Positions 1 through 6,682 of a stretch of DNA of 13,613 bases are shown here, piece after piece; positions within the stretch are counted from its first letter, which is position 1, and each line of letters begins with the position of its first letter. Origin of the DNA: an uncultured Fidelibacterota bacterium. Lineage in GTDB: Bacteria > Fidelibacterota > Fidelibacteria > Fidelibacterales > Fidelibacteraceae. The stretch is taken from contig CALMFL010000319.1 in assembly GCA_937862595.1 (NCBI GenBank), positions 1 to 13,613 of the forward strand, in the 5' to 3' direction. Made by a program: the position numbers and the translations under genes. Under the pieces are notes generated by a model that was not told the DNA's origin, did no database searches, and worked only from the letters and a program-made list of their open reading frames with translations.

Positions 1-1250
1 GCCCGGATAGCGTTCTGGTAGGTGCCGCTGAGTTTGCCGGAAACATGCAGTGAAATGACGTGCTTGTAGTGGGACAAAAGGAAGCGGTACATGTTCTCCA
101 TATCCCGGGGAGCCGGCTGAGAGGTCTTGGGAAAGACCCGGCCGTTCTTCAGGCGGTCGTAGAACATCGTGTTGTCGATGGTGACCCCGTCGATGAACAG
201 TTCGTCGCCGAAGGCGATCCGCAGGGGAATGATATTTATGTTATATTTTTCAGCGACATCGTCCGAGATATCCGAGGCGCTGTCCACGACCAGGGCGATC
301 TCCTGTTTTTTCTGACTCCGGTGAAAGACCTGGCGCTTCATGTCCTCGGCCTTTTTCCTCCGCACGGTCCCGTACTGAGCCAGGATGGAGAAGACGGTTT
401 CGGGAGCATTGGTATGGATGTGCAGTTTAAGCCGCTCCGTACTGCCGGCCAGGATGAGGGAATCTCCCAGGGGAAGCAGAAGGTCCCGCAGGAGGTCCCG
501 GTCAAAATGTTCTCCGTCCACAAGACACTCGGTGCAGAAACGGTACTTCACGTTCGGATCGTAGGCGACATCGTGGGATCCCACGAGCGGCGCAAGCCGT
601 TCCTTGAATCCTTCGAAAAGCTGCCGGATGTTCGGACTTTCGATAAATTCGTTGATCCCTTCCAGCATATTGACAAACCCGAGGCCGCCGGAATCCACAT
701 ATTTCATTTTACCTTCGAGCTTTAGTTTCGAAGGTGATTTTTTAAGTTCGATCCTGCACTGCTTGAGCGCATAGGCAGAGATGGCGGCAAAGTCGTCGGA
801 TTCCCGGGCCTTGTCTTCCCAGGTTTCGCCCCACACCCGGATCACGCTGAGAATGGTGCCTTCCTTCGGATCCGCCATGGCCTGATAGGCGTGGCGGGTC
901 GCGCCGACGGCCGCCTGAGCGAATTCACGGGTGTTGACCTCTTTTTTACGCACAAGTTCCGTAGCCAGTCCGTAAAAGAACTGCGCCAGGATCGAGCCCG
1001 AATTTCCGCGTGCGCCGTCCAGCGCCGTGTCGGAGACCTTACGGCTGATTTCCTCCAGCGCAAGATCGGTATGTGCTCTCAGGGAGGTAACGATGGCATG
1101 CAGGGTGGCCGCCATGTTCGTTCCGGTGTCCCCGTCGGGAACCGGAAAAACATTTATCTTATTTAAATAGTCCTCGTTGCGGATCAGATTTTTTGCCGCA
1201 GCAATAACTGCCAGACGGAAACGTTTTCCGTCCAGAATGGTGATCTTCAT
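1..1250 (-). CDS. DhaL/FakA-type kinase fused to a DegV (FakB-type) fatty-acid-binding domain, 3' end missing
   Basis: The first 416 residues are present and the frame runs off the left edge, so the DegV domain is incomplete. Residues 1-205 form a DhaL (DAK2) nucleotide-binding domain, with PVPDGDTGTNM (36-46, Asp39 and Asp41 for Mg-ATP), GARGNSG (79-85) and DSGGLG (186-191). Residues about 225-310 match the FakA middle domain: Cys239 and the HIH pair (His278, His280) fall where that family has its metal-binding or essential residues. From about 316 a true DegV domain begins, with DSASD (323-327), TSQPAP (376-381) and SGKLSGTYQ (403-411). In Firmicutes, FakA phosphorylates a fatty acid held by a separate FakB (DegV) protein; here both are on one chain. 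I infer a self-contained cytoplasmic fatty acid kinase making acyl-phosphate. The ATG at 1250 has an upstream GGACAGGG, and a promoter lies at 1296-1324. The domain assignment is firm; the substrate is inferred from the families. Confidence 0.9.
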   Translation of the reverse strand, partial: MKITILDGKRFRLAVIAAAKNLIRNEDYLNKINVFPVPDGDTGTNMAATLHAIVTSLRAHTDLALEEISRKVSDTALDGARGNSGSILAQFFYGLATELVRKKEVNTREFAQAAVGATRHAYQAMADPKEGTILSVIRVWGETWEDKARESDDFAAISAYALKQCRIELKKSPSKLKLEGKMKYVDSGGLGFVNMLEGINEFIESPNIRQLFEGFKERLAPLVGSHDVAYDPNVKYRFCTECLVDGEHFDRDLLRDLLLPLGDSLILAGSTERLKLHIHTNAPETVFSILAQYGTVRRKKAEDMKRQVFHRSQKKQEIALVVDSASDISDDVAEKYNINIIPLRIAFGDELFIDGVTIDNTMFYDRLKNGRVFPKTSQPAPRDMENMYRFLLSHYKHVISLHVSGKLSGTYQNAIR

Positions 1251-1295
1251 AAAAATAGCCCTGTCCTGTGCATTCATTCATTCAAGAAACAAAAG

Positions 1296-1324
1296 AATAT
1301 ATTACCTCATAGCGGGATTAACAA
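1296..1324 (-). promoter_or_regulatory. Predicted sigma-70-type promoter of the DhaL-DegV gene
   Basis: Read on the minus strand, TTGTTA (1324-1319) and TATATT (1301-1296) are separated by exactly 17 bases. They match the TTGACA and TATAAT consensus at 4/6 and 5/6 positions. The -10 box lies 45 bases upstream of the ATG at 1250, giving a leader of about 35-40 bases. It is the best promoter match I found in the window. This is pattern matching only; sigma factor preferences of the host are unknown. Confidence 0.5.
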
Positions 1325-1332
1325 CCCCTTTG

Positions 1333-2190
1333 TTACCCGAAAAACGCTTTCAGCTGTTCCGAGGCCTGTTCATATCCCATGCCGATGGCGATCTCGTGGC
1401 GTTTGAACTCCCATATTTTCATCGTGTCCCCGAGGTCAACGTAAAGGGCCAGGTCCGGCTTGCTGATATTGATCCCTTTAAAGGTGGCTTCGGTCGCGGA
1501 AATAGCCATGGACCGGGAGATCACCTTCAAAATGCGCGGGCTTTCGTTCCCGGCGGTTTCGTCGCGTTCGTCGCCGGGCGAGATATCCAGATATCCGGGC
1601 ATATTGTTGTTCAGGGAGGCCTTGAGTATCCCGACCCCGATGCGCAGGCTGAGGGGATAAGGGTTGAGAGCGCGCAGCGGGACGGCATCCCGTACCCCGC
1701 CGTCGATCAGGCGCAGGCCGTTCGCTTCGAAGGGCGGGAAAACGCCCGGGACCGAGATGCTGGCCCGGATGGCGTCGGCGATCCGTCCCCGGTGAATGTA
1801 ATAGGTCTTTCCGCTATCCAGGTCGACCGTGGCCGCCAGAAAGGGAATGTCGCAATCTTCAATGCGCTTCTCTCCCAGGATGTCGAGCAGCAGGCGGTAA
1901 ATGCGTTTTCCGTTCATCAGTCCGCCCCGAAAGGACATTTTCAGGTAGTCGAAGAGATCGTCCCCGAGCTGCTGCGACAGATCGATCAGCCCCTCGACCG
2001 GGATGCCCGACACATACAGTCCGCCGATTAGCGCCCCGGCGCTGTTCCCGCTGATGACCCGCGGATAAATGCCGTATTCTTCCAGCGCTTTCAGCACCCC
2101 GACATGCGCCAGCCCCAGGGCGCCGCCCCCGCCGAGCGCTACGCCGCAATGCCGCCGCCGGCTTCTGTGGTAGATCTGTTTCGGGTTCAT
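1333..2190 (-). CDS. Patatin-like phospholipase (serine lipid acyl hydrolase)
   Basis: The protein has 285 residues with the whole patatin catalytic core. The glycine-rich oxyanion-hole loop LGGGGALGLAHVGVL is at 19-33. The nucleophile elbow GNSAG is at 48-52 (Ser50), and the catalytic-dyad Asp163 sits in DGG (163-165), preceded by ASISVPGVFPPF (143-154). Family members hydrolyse acyl esters of membrane phospholipids by a Ser-Asp dyad and release free fatty acids. There is no signal peptide, and the N-terminus is basic (HRSRRRH), so a cytoplasmic or membrane-peripheral location is likely. The length is typical of short bacterial patatins such as the RssA/YchK type. The ATG follows AAAGGA closely, with only 2 bases between. 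The upstream gene is closed off by a terminator at 2263-2286, so this gene probably starts its own transcript. It lies 82 bases upstream of the fatty acid kinase fusion in the same orientation. Confidence 0.93.
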   Translation of the reverse strand: MNPKQIYHRSRRRHCGVALGGGGALGLAHVGVLKALEEYGIYPRVISGNSAGALIGGLYVSGIPVEGLIDLSQQLGDDLFDYLKMSFRGGLMNGKRIYRLLLDILGEKRIEDCDIPFLAATVDLDSGKTYYIHRGRIADAIRASISVPGVFPPFEANGLRLIDGGVRDAVPLRALNPYPLSLRIGVGILKASLNNNMPGYLDISPGDERDETAGNESPRILKVISRSMAISATEATFKGINISKPDLALYVDLGDTMKIWEFKRHEIAIGMGYEQASEQLKAFFG

Positions 2191-2262
2191 GGTCCTTTAC
2201 CGTCCGTTTTAAAATTTTGTACCGTGTTAATGCCTGAAAACGAAACCTTGTTTCAATGTAAG

Positions 2263-2286
2263 AAAAAGGCAGGTTTCCCTGCCTTT
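2263..2286 (-). terminator. Intrinsic terminator of the kinase-transporter pair
   Basis: On the minus strand a perfect 9-bp stem AAAGGCAGG / CCTGCCTTT closes a GAAA tetraloop and runs into TTTTTCTT. It begins only 3 bases after the TAA of the DMT-like gene. The stem, loop and U-run form a textbook rho-independent terminator. It separates the DMT-like gene from the downstream patatin gene. Confidence 0.9.
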
Positions 2287-2289
2287 CCG

Positions 2290-3324
2290 TTATTTTTCGA
2301 TCTGTTTTTTCTTCTCCAGCAGGGGCGGAATGCTGAGGAAGAGGATGGAAACGATAATGATCGCCGCTCCGATCAGCTGGCTGGCGGCCGGCAGATGCTG
2401 GCCCGGGAACAGCGCCAGCAGGAAGGATGCGATCACGCCCGCCAGAACGCTCGAAGAACGGTTGACGGGAATGCAATAGGTGTTCTCGCTTTTATCCAGG
2501 AAAACCAGGGTCCCGAAAAACCCCGTTCCCTGGGACATCATGCCGATGAGGATCAGCGCCCAGAGATAGGGCTGATCCCAGTGGATGGTCCAGCCGGCGC
2601 GAACGACATCTCCGATATCTCCTTTCATCAGGGCGAAAACGCCCAGGATCAGGACAAATACCGGCGTGGAAACCATGGTCTCTTCCACAAAGTACCGGAG
2701 ATTCACCTCTTTGCTGCTGGATTTTGCGTTCCGGCTCATGAACTGAAAACGCATATAGTAGCTGAAGAGATATACCAGGATCACCAGCAATGCGGCCAGC
2801 GGGATGTTAAAATTCTTGGCGTCGAAAAGGCTGACCGCCAGGGCCAGCAGGGCGCCGGTCAATCCGGCCCAGGAAAACCAGCGGACCTTCCGTTTTGTAA
2901 TGCTGTCCACGATGGGCCCGATGATCAGCACGCCGCCCCGCATCAGGAGCATGGCCATCACGATGCTCATGCCTTCAAAGGTATAGGCAAGCGTGGTCGT
3001 TCCGATGATCAGCGCGGTGAAGATACCGGAGAGCAGGGTCCACTTTGTCGGGTGCGGTACGGAAACGCCCAGAACCGTGCTGTGTTTTGCATATTTCCAC
3101 CAGCCCAGCAGGGAGATGAGAATGATCATGGTTGTCAGGGTCGCAAGCGCCGTGACCGGCAGGATCGAAAATCCCGCAAGACCCGTTCCGTCCAGGGAGG
3201 GAAGAAGGCCTTTGCTCATGATCTTGGTCAGCAGGCTGTAGGGAATATAAGCGGCAAAATATCCGAAGGCGAAACCCCAGATGCTGTTCTCGGAAAGAAT
3301 TTGTTTAAATGTTTTCTTTTCCAA
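2290..3324 (-). CDS. Ten-helix DMT-like (EamA-type) membrane protein, putative transporter
   Basis: From the start chosen here the protein has 344 residues and about ten hydrophobic segments. They start near residues 14, 48, 93, 116, 148, 170, 210, 250, 285 and 308. That is the layout of drug/metabolite transporter (DMT) superfamily carriers in the inner membrane. I see no motif that fixes the substrate, and the DMT assignment rests on topology and general resemblance. The reading frame could begin at GTG 3363, inside the kinase gene. I prefer TTG at 3324 because AAGGA lies 7 bases upstream of it and directly after the kinase stop, whereas the GTG has no good ribosome site. The gene is the second of a two-gene unit with the kinase, 14 bases apart, and ends in a strong terminator. 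The pairing suggests uptake and phosphorylation of one compound, or efflux coupled to it; that is inference. Confidence 0.7.
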   Translation of the reverse strand: MEKKTFKQILSENSIWGFAFGYFAAYIPYSLLTKIMSKGLLPSLDGTGLAGFSILPVTALATLTTMIILISLLGWWKYAKHSTVLGVSVPHPTKWTLLSGIFTALIIGTTTLAYTFEGMSIVMAMLLMRGGVLIIGPIVDSITKRKVRWFSWAGLTGALLALAVSLFDAKNFNIPLAALLVILVYLFSYYMRFQFMSRNAKSSSKEVNLRYFVEETMVSTPVFVLILGVFALMKGDIGDVVRAGWTIHWDQPYLWALILIGMMSQGTGFFGTLVFLDKSENTYCIPVNRSSSVLAGVIASFLLALFPGQHLPAASQLIGAAIIIVSILFLSIPPLLEKKKQIEK

Positions 3325-3331
3325 AATACGG

Positions 3332-3336
3332 TCCTT
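3332..3336 (-). promoter_or_regulatory. Ribosome binding site selecting the TTG start of the DMT-like gene
   Basis: AAGGA on the minus strand lies in the 14-base gap after the kinase TAA, 7 bases before TTG 3324. The longer alternative from GTG 3363 would overlap the kinase gene by 25 bases and would add a polar N-terminal extension of 13 residues. Confidence 0.6.
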
Positions 3337-3338
3337 TT

Positions 3339-4058
3339 TTATTTCTGGTTCTTGATCTTCCACAGGGTGCTGAAACAGGCGTCGAGCGCAGGGCCGAGCT
3401 TTGCCGGATCGTCGGTGACTTCCGGCATGTTGTTGAGCACCACATAGGGGATCTTGTGGCCTGAATAATGAACGAACTCGGGATCGTTCCCGCGGAAGCT
3501 TTCCCAGTCGACTTCCTTGTAAAGGCGTTCAAGCTTGTTGTCCGGCAATCCGTGTTCAAGGATCGAGTCCGGCCGGTTCGGATTGAAGCGGCGGCGGTTC
3601 TTGCGCAGGGATTCCTTAAAGGGAACGTCGATATATAAGATACAGGCTTTTTTCAGGATATCTTCGCTCAGTGAGCGAAAGGCGCTTTCATATCCGCCGT
3701 GCTCGCTTCCGCGGCTGAATTCGATGATCGTGGTCGTGGTGTCCGCATAGCCTTCGTCGCGAAGTTTTTTCTCATATTCGAGCGAGATCCGTTCGATCAG
3801 AAGATTCCATTGATATTCATGCAGGAAATAGCCGTCGTGATCCGAATGGATCCGGGGCTTGTTCATGATCTTCTCCAGGATGGCGTCCTCTTCAAACCAG
3901 GTCCAAAGCATGGGGAAATCGTCGATCTCCTCAAATTTGTTTATATGGAAACGTTTCAGACGTTCCTCATCCGGTGTTTTTTTCAAATAATCGATGACTT
4001 CGGATTTTCCCGCAGCGGGACGTCCCATCAGAATGATCAACTCAAAATGTTTCTTCAT
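3339..4058 (-). CDS. P-loop kinase-like protein of unknown substrate
   Basis: The 239-residue protein opens with a beta strand and a Walker A loop, LMGRPAAGKSE (10-20, Lys18 and Ser19). A hydrophobic strand ending in TTTIIEFSRGSE lies in the middle, where nucleotide and sugar kinases place their Walker B or substrate-binding acid. An arginine-rich stretch, RKNRRRFNPNRPDS, follows; it resembles the LID of NMP- or shikimate-type kinases. This supports phosphotransfer to a small molecule, but I recognise no named family and assign no substrate. The start is ATG 4058, because GAGGAG sits 7 bases before it; an in-frame ATG five codons upstream overlaps that ribosome site. It is the first gene of a pair with the DMT-like membrane protein. 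The 125-base gap upstream (4059-4183) is AT-rich and holds no convincing terminator or promoter by eye. Confidence 0.75.
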   Translation of the reverse strand: MKKHFELIILMGRPAAGKSEVIDYLKKTPDEERLKRFHINKFEEIDDFPMLWTWFEEDAILEKIMNKPRIHSDHDGYFLHEYQWNLLIERISLEYEKKLRDEGYADTTTTIIEFSRGSEHGGYESAFRSLSEDILKKACILYIDVPFKESLRKNRRRFNPNRPDSILEHGLPDNKLERLYKEVDWESFRGNDPEFVHYSGHKIPYVVLNNMPEVTDDPAKLGPALDACFSTLWKIKNQK

Positions 4059-4065
4059 ATGTCGG

Positions 4066-4071
4066 CTCCTC
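4066..4071 (-). promoter_or_regulatory. Ribosome binding site deciding the kinase start
   Basis: GAGGAG on the minus strand, 7 bases before ATG 4058. It lies partly within the codons that the longer reading (from ATG 4073) would translate, which argues for the shorter protein. Confidence 0.7.
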
Positions 4072-4183
4072 ATTGCTTTTTAGAACTTAGAAAAGTAATA
4101 AAAAACTTCCCGATATAAAACAGAAAAGAGGCCGGAAAGCAGAAAAACGGGGCGTAAAAGAAGACCGATTGACGACTTATATT

Positions 4184-5224
4184 TTAAAAGCAGCGTATCT
4201 TTCCGGGTTTCACGCAGTTCTTTTCGCAGCGATAGCAGATCTCGTTCTGCAGAACGCGGCCTTCGAAGAAATCGTCGATGTTCTGCAGCGTGGTCTCGGC
4301 GATGTTCCGAAGCGCTTCGCGGGTAAAAAAGCCCTGATGCGAGGTGACCAGAACGTTCGGGAAGGTCATCAGGCGAGCCAGGATATCATCCCCGATCGCG
4401 GAATTGGAGAAATCTTCAAAGAAATACTCCGCTTCTTCCTCGTAGACGTCCAGTCCGGCGCCGCCGATAATTCCTTTTTTCAGGCCGCGTATCATGGCGC
4501 GGGTGTCGATCAGCTCGCCCCTTCCGGTATTGATCAGAAGGACGCCTTTTTTCATCTTGCCGATCGCTTCGTCATTGATCATGTAGCGGGTTTCGGGAGT
4601 AAGCGGACAATGCAGGGAGATCACGTCCGATTCGCGGTACAGCGTCTCAAGGTCGACGTATTCGATCCCGGTCGCTTCCGCATAGGCCTTGTTCGGATAA
4701 TGGTCGTTCGCAAGAACGCGCATGCCGTAGCCTTTGAGAATGGAGATCAGGCACTGCCCGATCTTGCCCGTGCCGATCACGCCCGCGGTTTTCCCGTGCA
4801 GATCGAAGCCCATCAGTCCGTCGATCGAAAAATTCCCGTCCCGGGTTCGGAAGAAGGCGCGGTGGGTCTTGCGGTTCAGCGAACTGACCAGGGCCATGGC
4901 GTGCTCCGCGACCGCATAGGGGGAATAGCTCGGCACGCGAACGACATGGATATTGTTGTAGCTCTCCCTCAGGTCCACATTGTTGTAGCCGGCGCAGCGC
5001 AGCGCGATCAGTTCGATGCCGTGCTCCTTAAGATGCTTCAGGACCGGTTTGTTCAGTTCGTCATTTACGAAGGCGCAGACCGCGTCGTACCCGTCCGTCA
5101 GTTCAACGGTATGTTCGTTCAGGCGGGCCTTGAAATAGGTGATCTCAAAGTCAAAGCCCTTGCTCACGTCGTCAAAGGACTGCTTGTCGTAGGGCTTGGT
5201 GTCAAAGAATGCGATTTTTTTCAT
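4184..5224 (-). CDS. ldhA: D-lactate dehydrogenase (NAD-dependent, LdhA type)
   Basis: The 346-residue enzyme of the D-2-hydroxyacid dehydrogenase family reduces pyruvate to D-lactate with NADH in the cytoplasm. The nucleotide fold has VIGTGKIG (149-156), with Asp174 after the second strand favouring NAD. The catalytic residues fall at their canonical numbers: Arg235 (NTGRGE), Glu264 (DVYEEE) and His296 (SHQGFF). The segment EYFFEDFSN (266-274) and the TTLQNID ending closely resemble E. coli LdhA, so lactate is a better guess than glycerate or formate. The start is ATG 5224, with AGGAGG 6 bases upstream; a longer reading to 5326 has no such site. The tail carries Cys330, Cys333, Cys337 and Cys345, beyond the usual family end. 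A small membrane protein lies 74 bases upstream on the same strand. The enzyme implies fermentative NADH disposal. Confidence 0.92.
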   Translation of the reverse strand: MKKIAFFDTKPYDKQSFDDVSKGFDFEITYFKARLNEHTVELTDGYDAVCAFVNDELNKPVLKHLKEHGIELIALRCAGYNNVDLRESYNNIHVVRVPSYSPYAVAEHAMALVSSLNRKTHRAFFRTRDGNFSIDGLMGFDLHGKTAGVIGTGKIGQCLISILKGYGMRVLANDHYPNKAYAEATGIEYVDLETLYRESDVISLHCPLTPETRYMINDEAIGKMKKGVLLINTGRGELIDTRAMIRGLKKGIIGGAGLDVYEEEAEYFFEDFSNSAIGDDILARLMTFPNVLVTSHQGFFTREALRNIAETTLQNIDDFFEGRVLQNEICYRCEKNCVKPGKIRCF

Positions 5225-5298
5225 TGAATTCCTCCTGCGGGTCAATGATCCGTTAAAGATGAAAGGGCGTGCTTGTTCCCCGGGAGTTCGTTTTAGGT

Positions 5299-5505
5299 CT
5301 ATTTTTTCCTGAGCGTCTTGAACCATTTCCGGTTCAGGAAAATGTGGAGCGCCAGCAGGGCGACAAGAATGATCCCGGCAATTTCATGAGCTTCCCTGAC
5401 TGCAGCGCCGCCGTCCCCCGTTTTGAGCAGGACCAGAATAATGATCACGGCCAGCAGGGACAGGGCCAGCAGCGGATTTACGATCTTAAGCCATTTACTG
5501 TTCAT
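5299..5505 (-). CDS. Small two-helix membrane protein (DUF4405-like)
   Basis: The 68-residue protein has two hydrophobic helices (about 9-27 and 42-57), joined by a loop with an HE pair (His40, Glu41). A second histidine, His54, lies within helix two, followed by FLNRKWFK. This arrangement resembles the histidine-bearing helices of DUF4405 and cytochrome-b-like small membrane proteins, in which such histidines can ligate heme; binding here is only a possibility. AAGGA lies 6 bases before ATG 5505, so translation is well supported despite the short length. It precedes ldhA by 74 bases without a visible terminator and may be cotranscribed with it. The 96 bases upstream (5506-5601) show no clear terminator after the lipoprotein gene. 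Confidence 0.72.
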   Translation of the reverse strand: MNSKWLKIVNPLLALSLLAVIIILVLLKTGDGGAAVREAHEIAGIILVALLALHIFLNRKWFKTLRKK

Positions 5506-5601
5506 ACCGTTTCCTTTATCTTACTTGTTTTCAATCCTTTTTTAACGTCAGGATGCTTTTCTTCCCGAACCCCGTTCCAAATCCCGGACACCCGCCGCCG
5601 C

Positions 5602-6468
5602 TCAGTAGTAGATGATCCTGCGCTCATAATAAATATACGGCTCATCGTTCCGGTACTCGATCTTCCCGATCCAGTTCCCACGCGTGTCCTTTTCATACTC
5701 AAAACGATGTGCCGCCTGCAGGACCGTATCGGCCTCCGCTTCCTCCCCCGTGTCGACCGTATAGATGCGGGCGGCGGACAGAAGTTCGTCCTCGTTGTAA
5801 TCCAGTTCATAGAACCCGATCAGTTCGTCGTTCTCGTCATAGCGGAAAATATTACGGATATGTTCGCCCGCGTATTCGATCCTGCTGATATAGCGCAATC
5901 CGTAGTATCCGAAACTGCGCTCCTCGATCTGTTTGCCGGCGTCATTGTATATCCAGTAAAGCGAATCATAAAGGCTTCCGGGCTCCCAGTAAATCGCGCG
6001 GGAGATCAGCCTGTTGTCCTCGTCGTAATGAAGGAACCAAAGCTGAACAAGGCTGCTGTCCGCCTTATAGCGGGAACGGCCGGTCTGGTTGCCCTTCCTG
6101 TCGTAGGACCACACCCAGTCCGACACCACCTCGCCGTTTCCGTTGTAATTGATTTCCCGTGCGCATTTTCCGGGGGCATCGTAAAAACGGAGCGTCTTTG
6201 AATCGCTGCTGTCCGTTTCTCCGTAAAAATAGGCTCCGGTAATATAGCCTTTCTTGTCAAAGGAAACGGTCTGGTCGCCCTCGTTGCTCTTTTCCAGGTC
6301 CCGGTCGCCTTTTACGACCTCTCCGTCCTTTTCAACCGCATCGTAGTGGCGGATCGTGACATGGTTGACCTTTCCTTTGAGCTCATAGCTTTCAAGGTCC
6401 GTTTTTTTATCGCCCGATGAGCATGAGAGCAGCATCAGAAAGATCGCAATGCCTGCAAGACGCTTCAT
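5602..6468 (-). CDS. Lipoprotein with YD/RHS-like repeats
   Basis: The 288-residue protein begins with a lipoprotein signal, MKRLAGIAIFLMLLSC, with Cys16 as the acylated residue after LLS and Ser at +2. The mature part is a chain of short tyrosine- and aspartate-rich units of the form Y-D-x2-G-N or Y-x-D/E-x-G, such as YDRKGNQTGRSRY and YDENDELIGFYEL. It ends in GNWIGKIEY...ERRIIYY, typical of YD-repeat or YwqK-like exported proteins of Bacteroidota and relatives. These build extended beta structures at the cell surface or in the periplasm; no catalytic residue is evident. AAGGAGG lies 5 bases before ATG 6468. An in-frame ATG at 6519 would bury the signal peptide and is unlikely. The gene diverges from the outer-membrane protein gene across a gap of about 214 bases that must hold both promoters. 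Confidence 0.85.
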   Translation of the reverse strand: MKRLAGIAIFLMLLSCSSGDKKTDLESYELKGKVNHVTIRHYDAVEKDGEVVKGDRDLEKSNEGDQTVSFDKKGYITGAYFYGETDSSDSKTLRFYDAPGKCAREINYNGNGEVVSDWVWSYDRKGNQTGRSRYKADSSLVQLWFLHYDEDNRLISRAIYWEPGSLYDSLYWIYNDAGKQIEERSFGYYGLRYISRIEYAGEHIRNIFRYDENDELIGFYELDYNEDELLSAARIYTVDTGEEAEADTVLQAAHRFEYEKDTRGNWIGKIEYRNDEPYIYYERRIIYY

Positions 6469-6682
6469 AAAAGCCTCCTTGTGTTTGATCTGCGGAAGAT
6501 GTATATTCACTTGTAACAATTTACGTCCCGGGTGCGGGAATCACAAGAGAATAGACGGCGGACGCGAATGTGGAAGTCTAAAAAATATCGCGTGATTTTT
6601 ACCTGCCGGGGAACAAAAGACGCTTAAAACCATTAGCGCCTGAATTTGCGAAACGCATGACATGAAAAAACAAGGAGAGAAA

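Noticed and set aside
1270..1283. ATTC tandem repeat (three units)
   Set aside because: Too short to be meaningful, and there is no sign of a phase-variation arrangement with the downstream start.
1319..1335. TAACAA-AGGGG-TTGTTA hairpin as a terminator of the patatin gene
   Set aside because: The stem is only 6 AT-rich base pairs and is followed by AATCCCGC, not a T-run. It is better explained by chance overlap with the -35 box.
2104..3447. Plus-strand open frame of 447 codons
   Set aside because: It is antisense to the ten-helix membrane protein and crosses the terminator at 2263-2286. The composition is low-complexity polar sequence, expected from the reverse complement of hydrophobic codons.
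4059..4183. Promoter candidates upstream of the kinase (TATATC and TATTAC boxes)
   Set aside because: Neither has a recognisable -35 box at 16-18 bases, so no promoter is annotated although one is probably present.
4169..5227. Plus-strand open frame of 352 codons
   Set aside because: It mirrors ldhA, whose catalytic residues fall at canonical positions on the minus strand. GC-rich codon bias leaves the antisense frame open.
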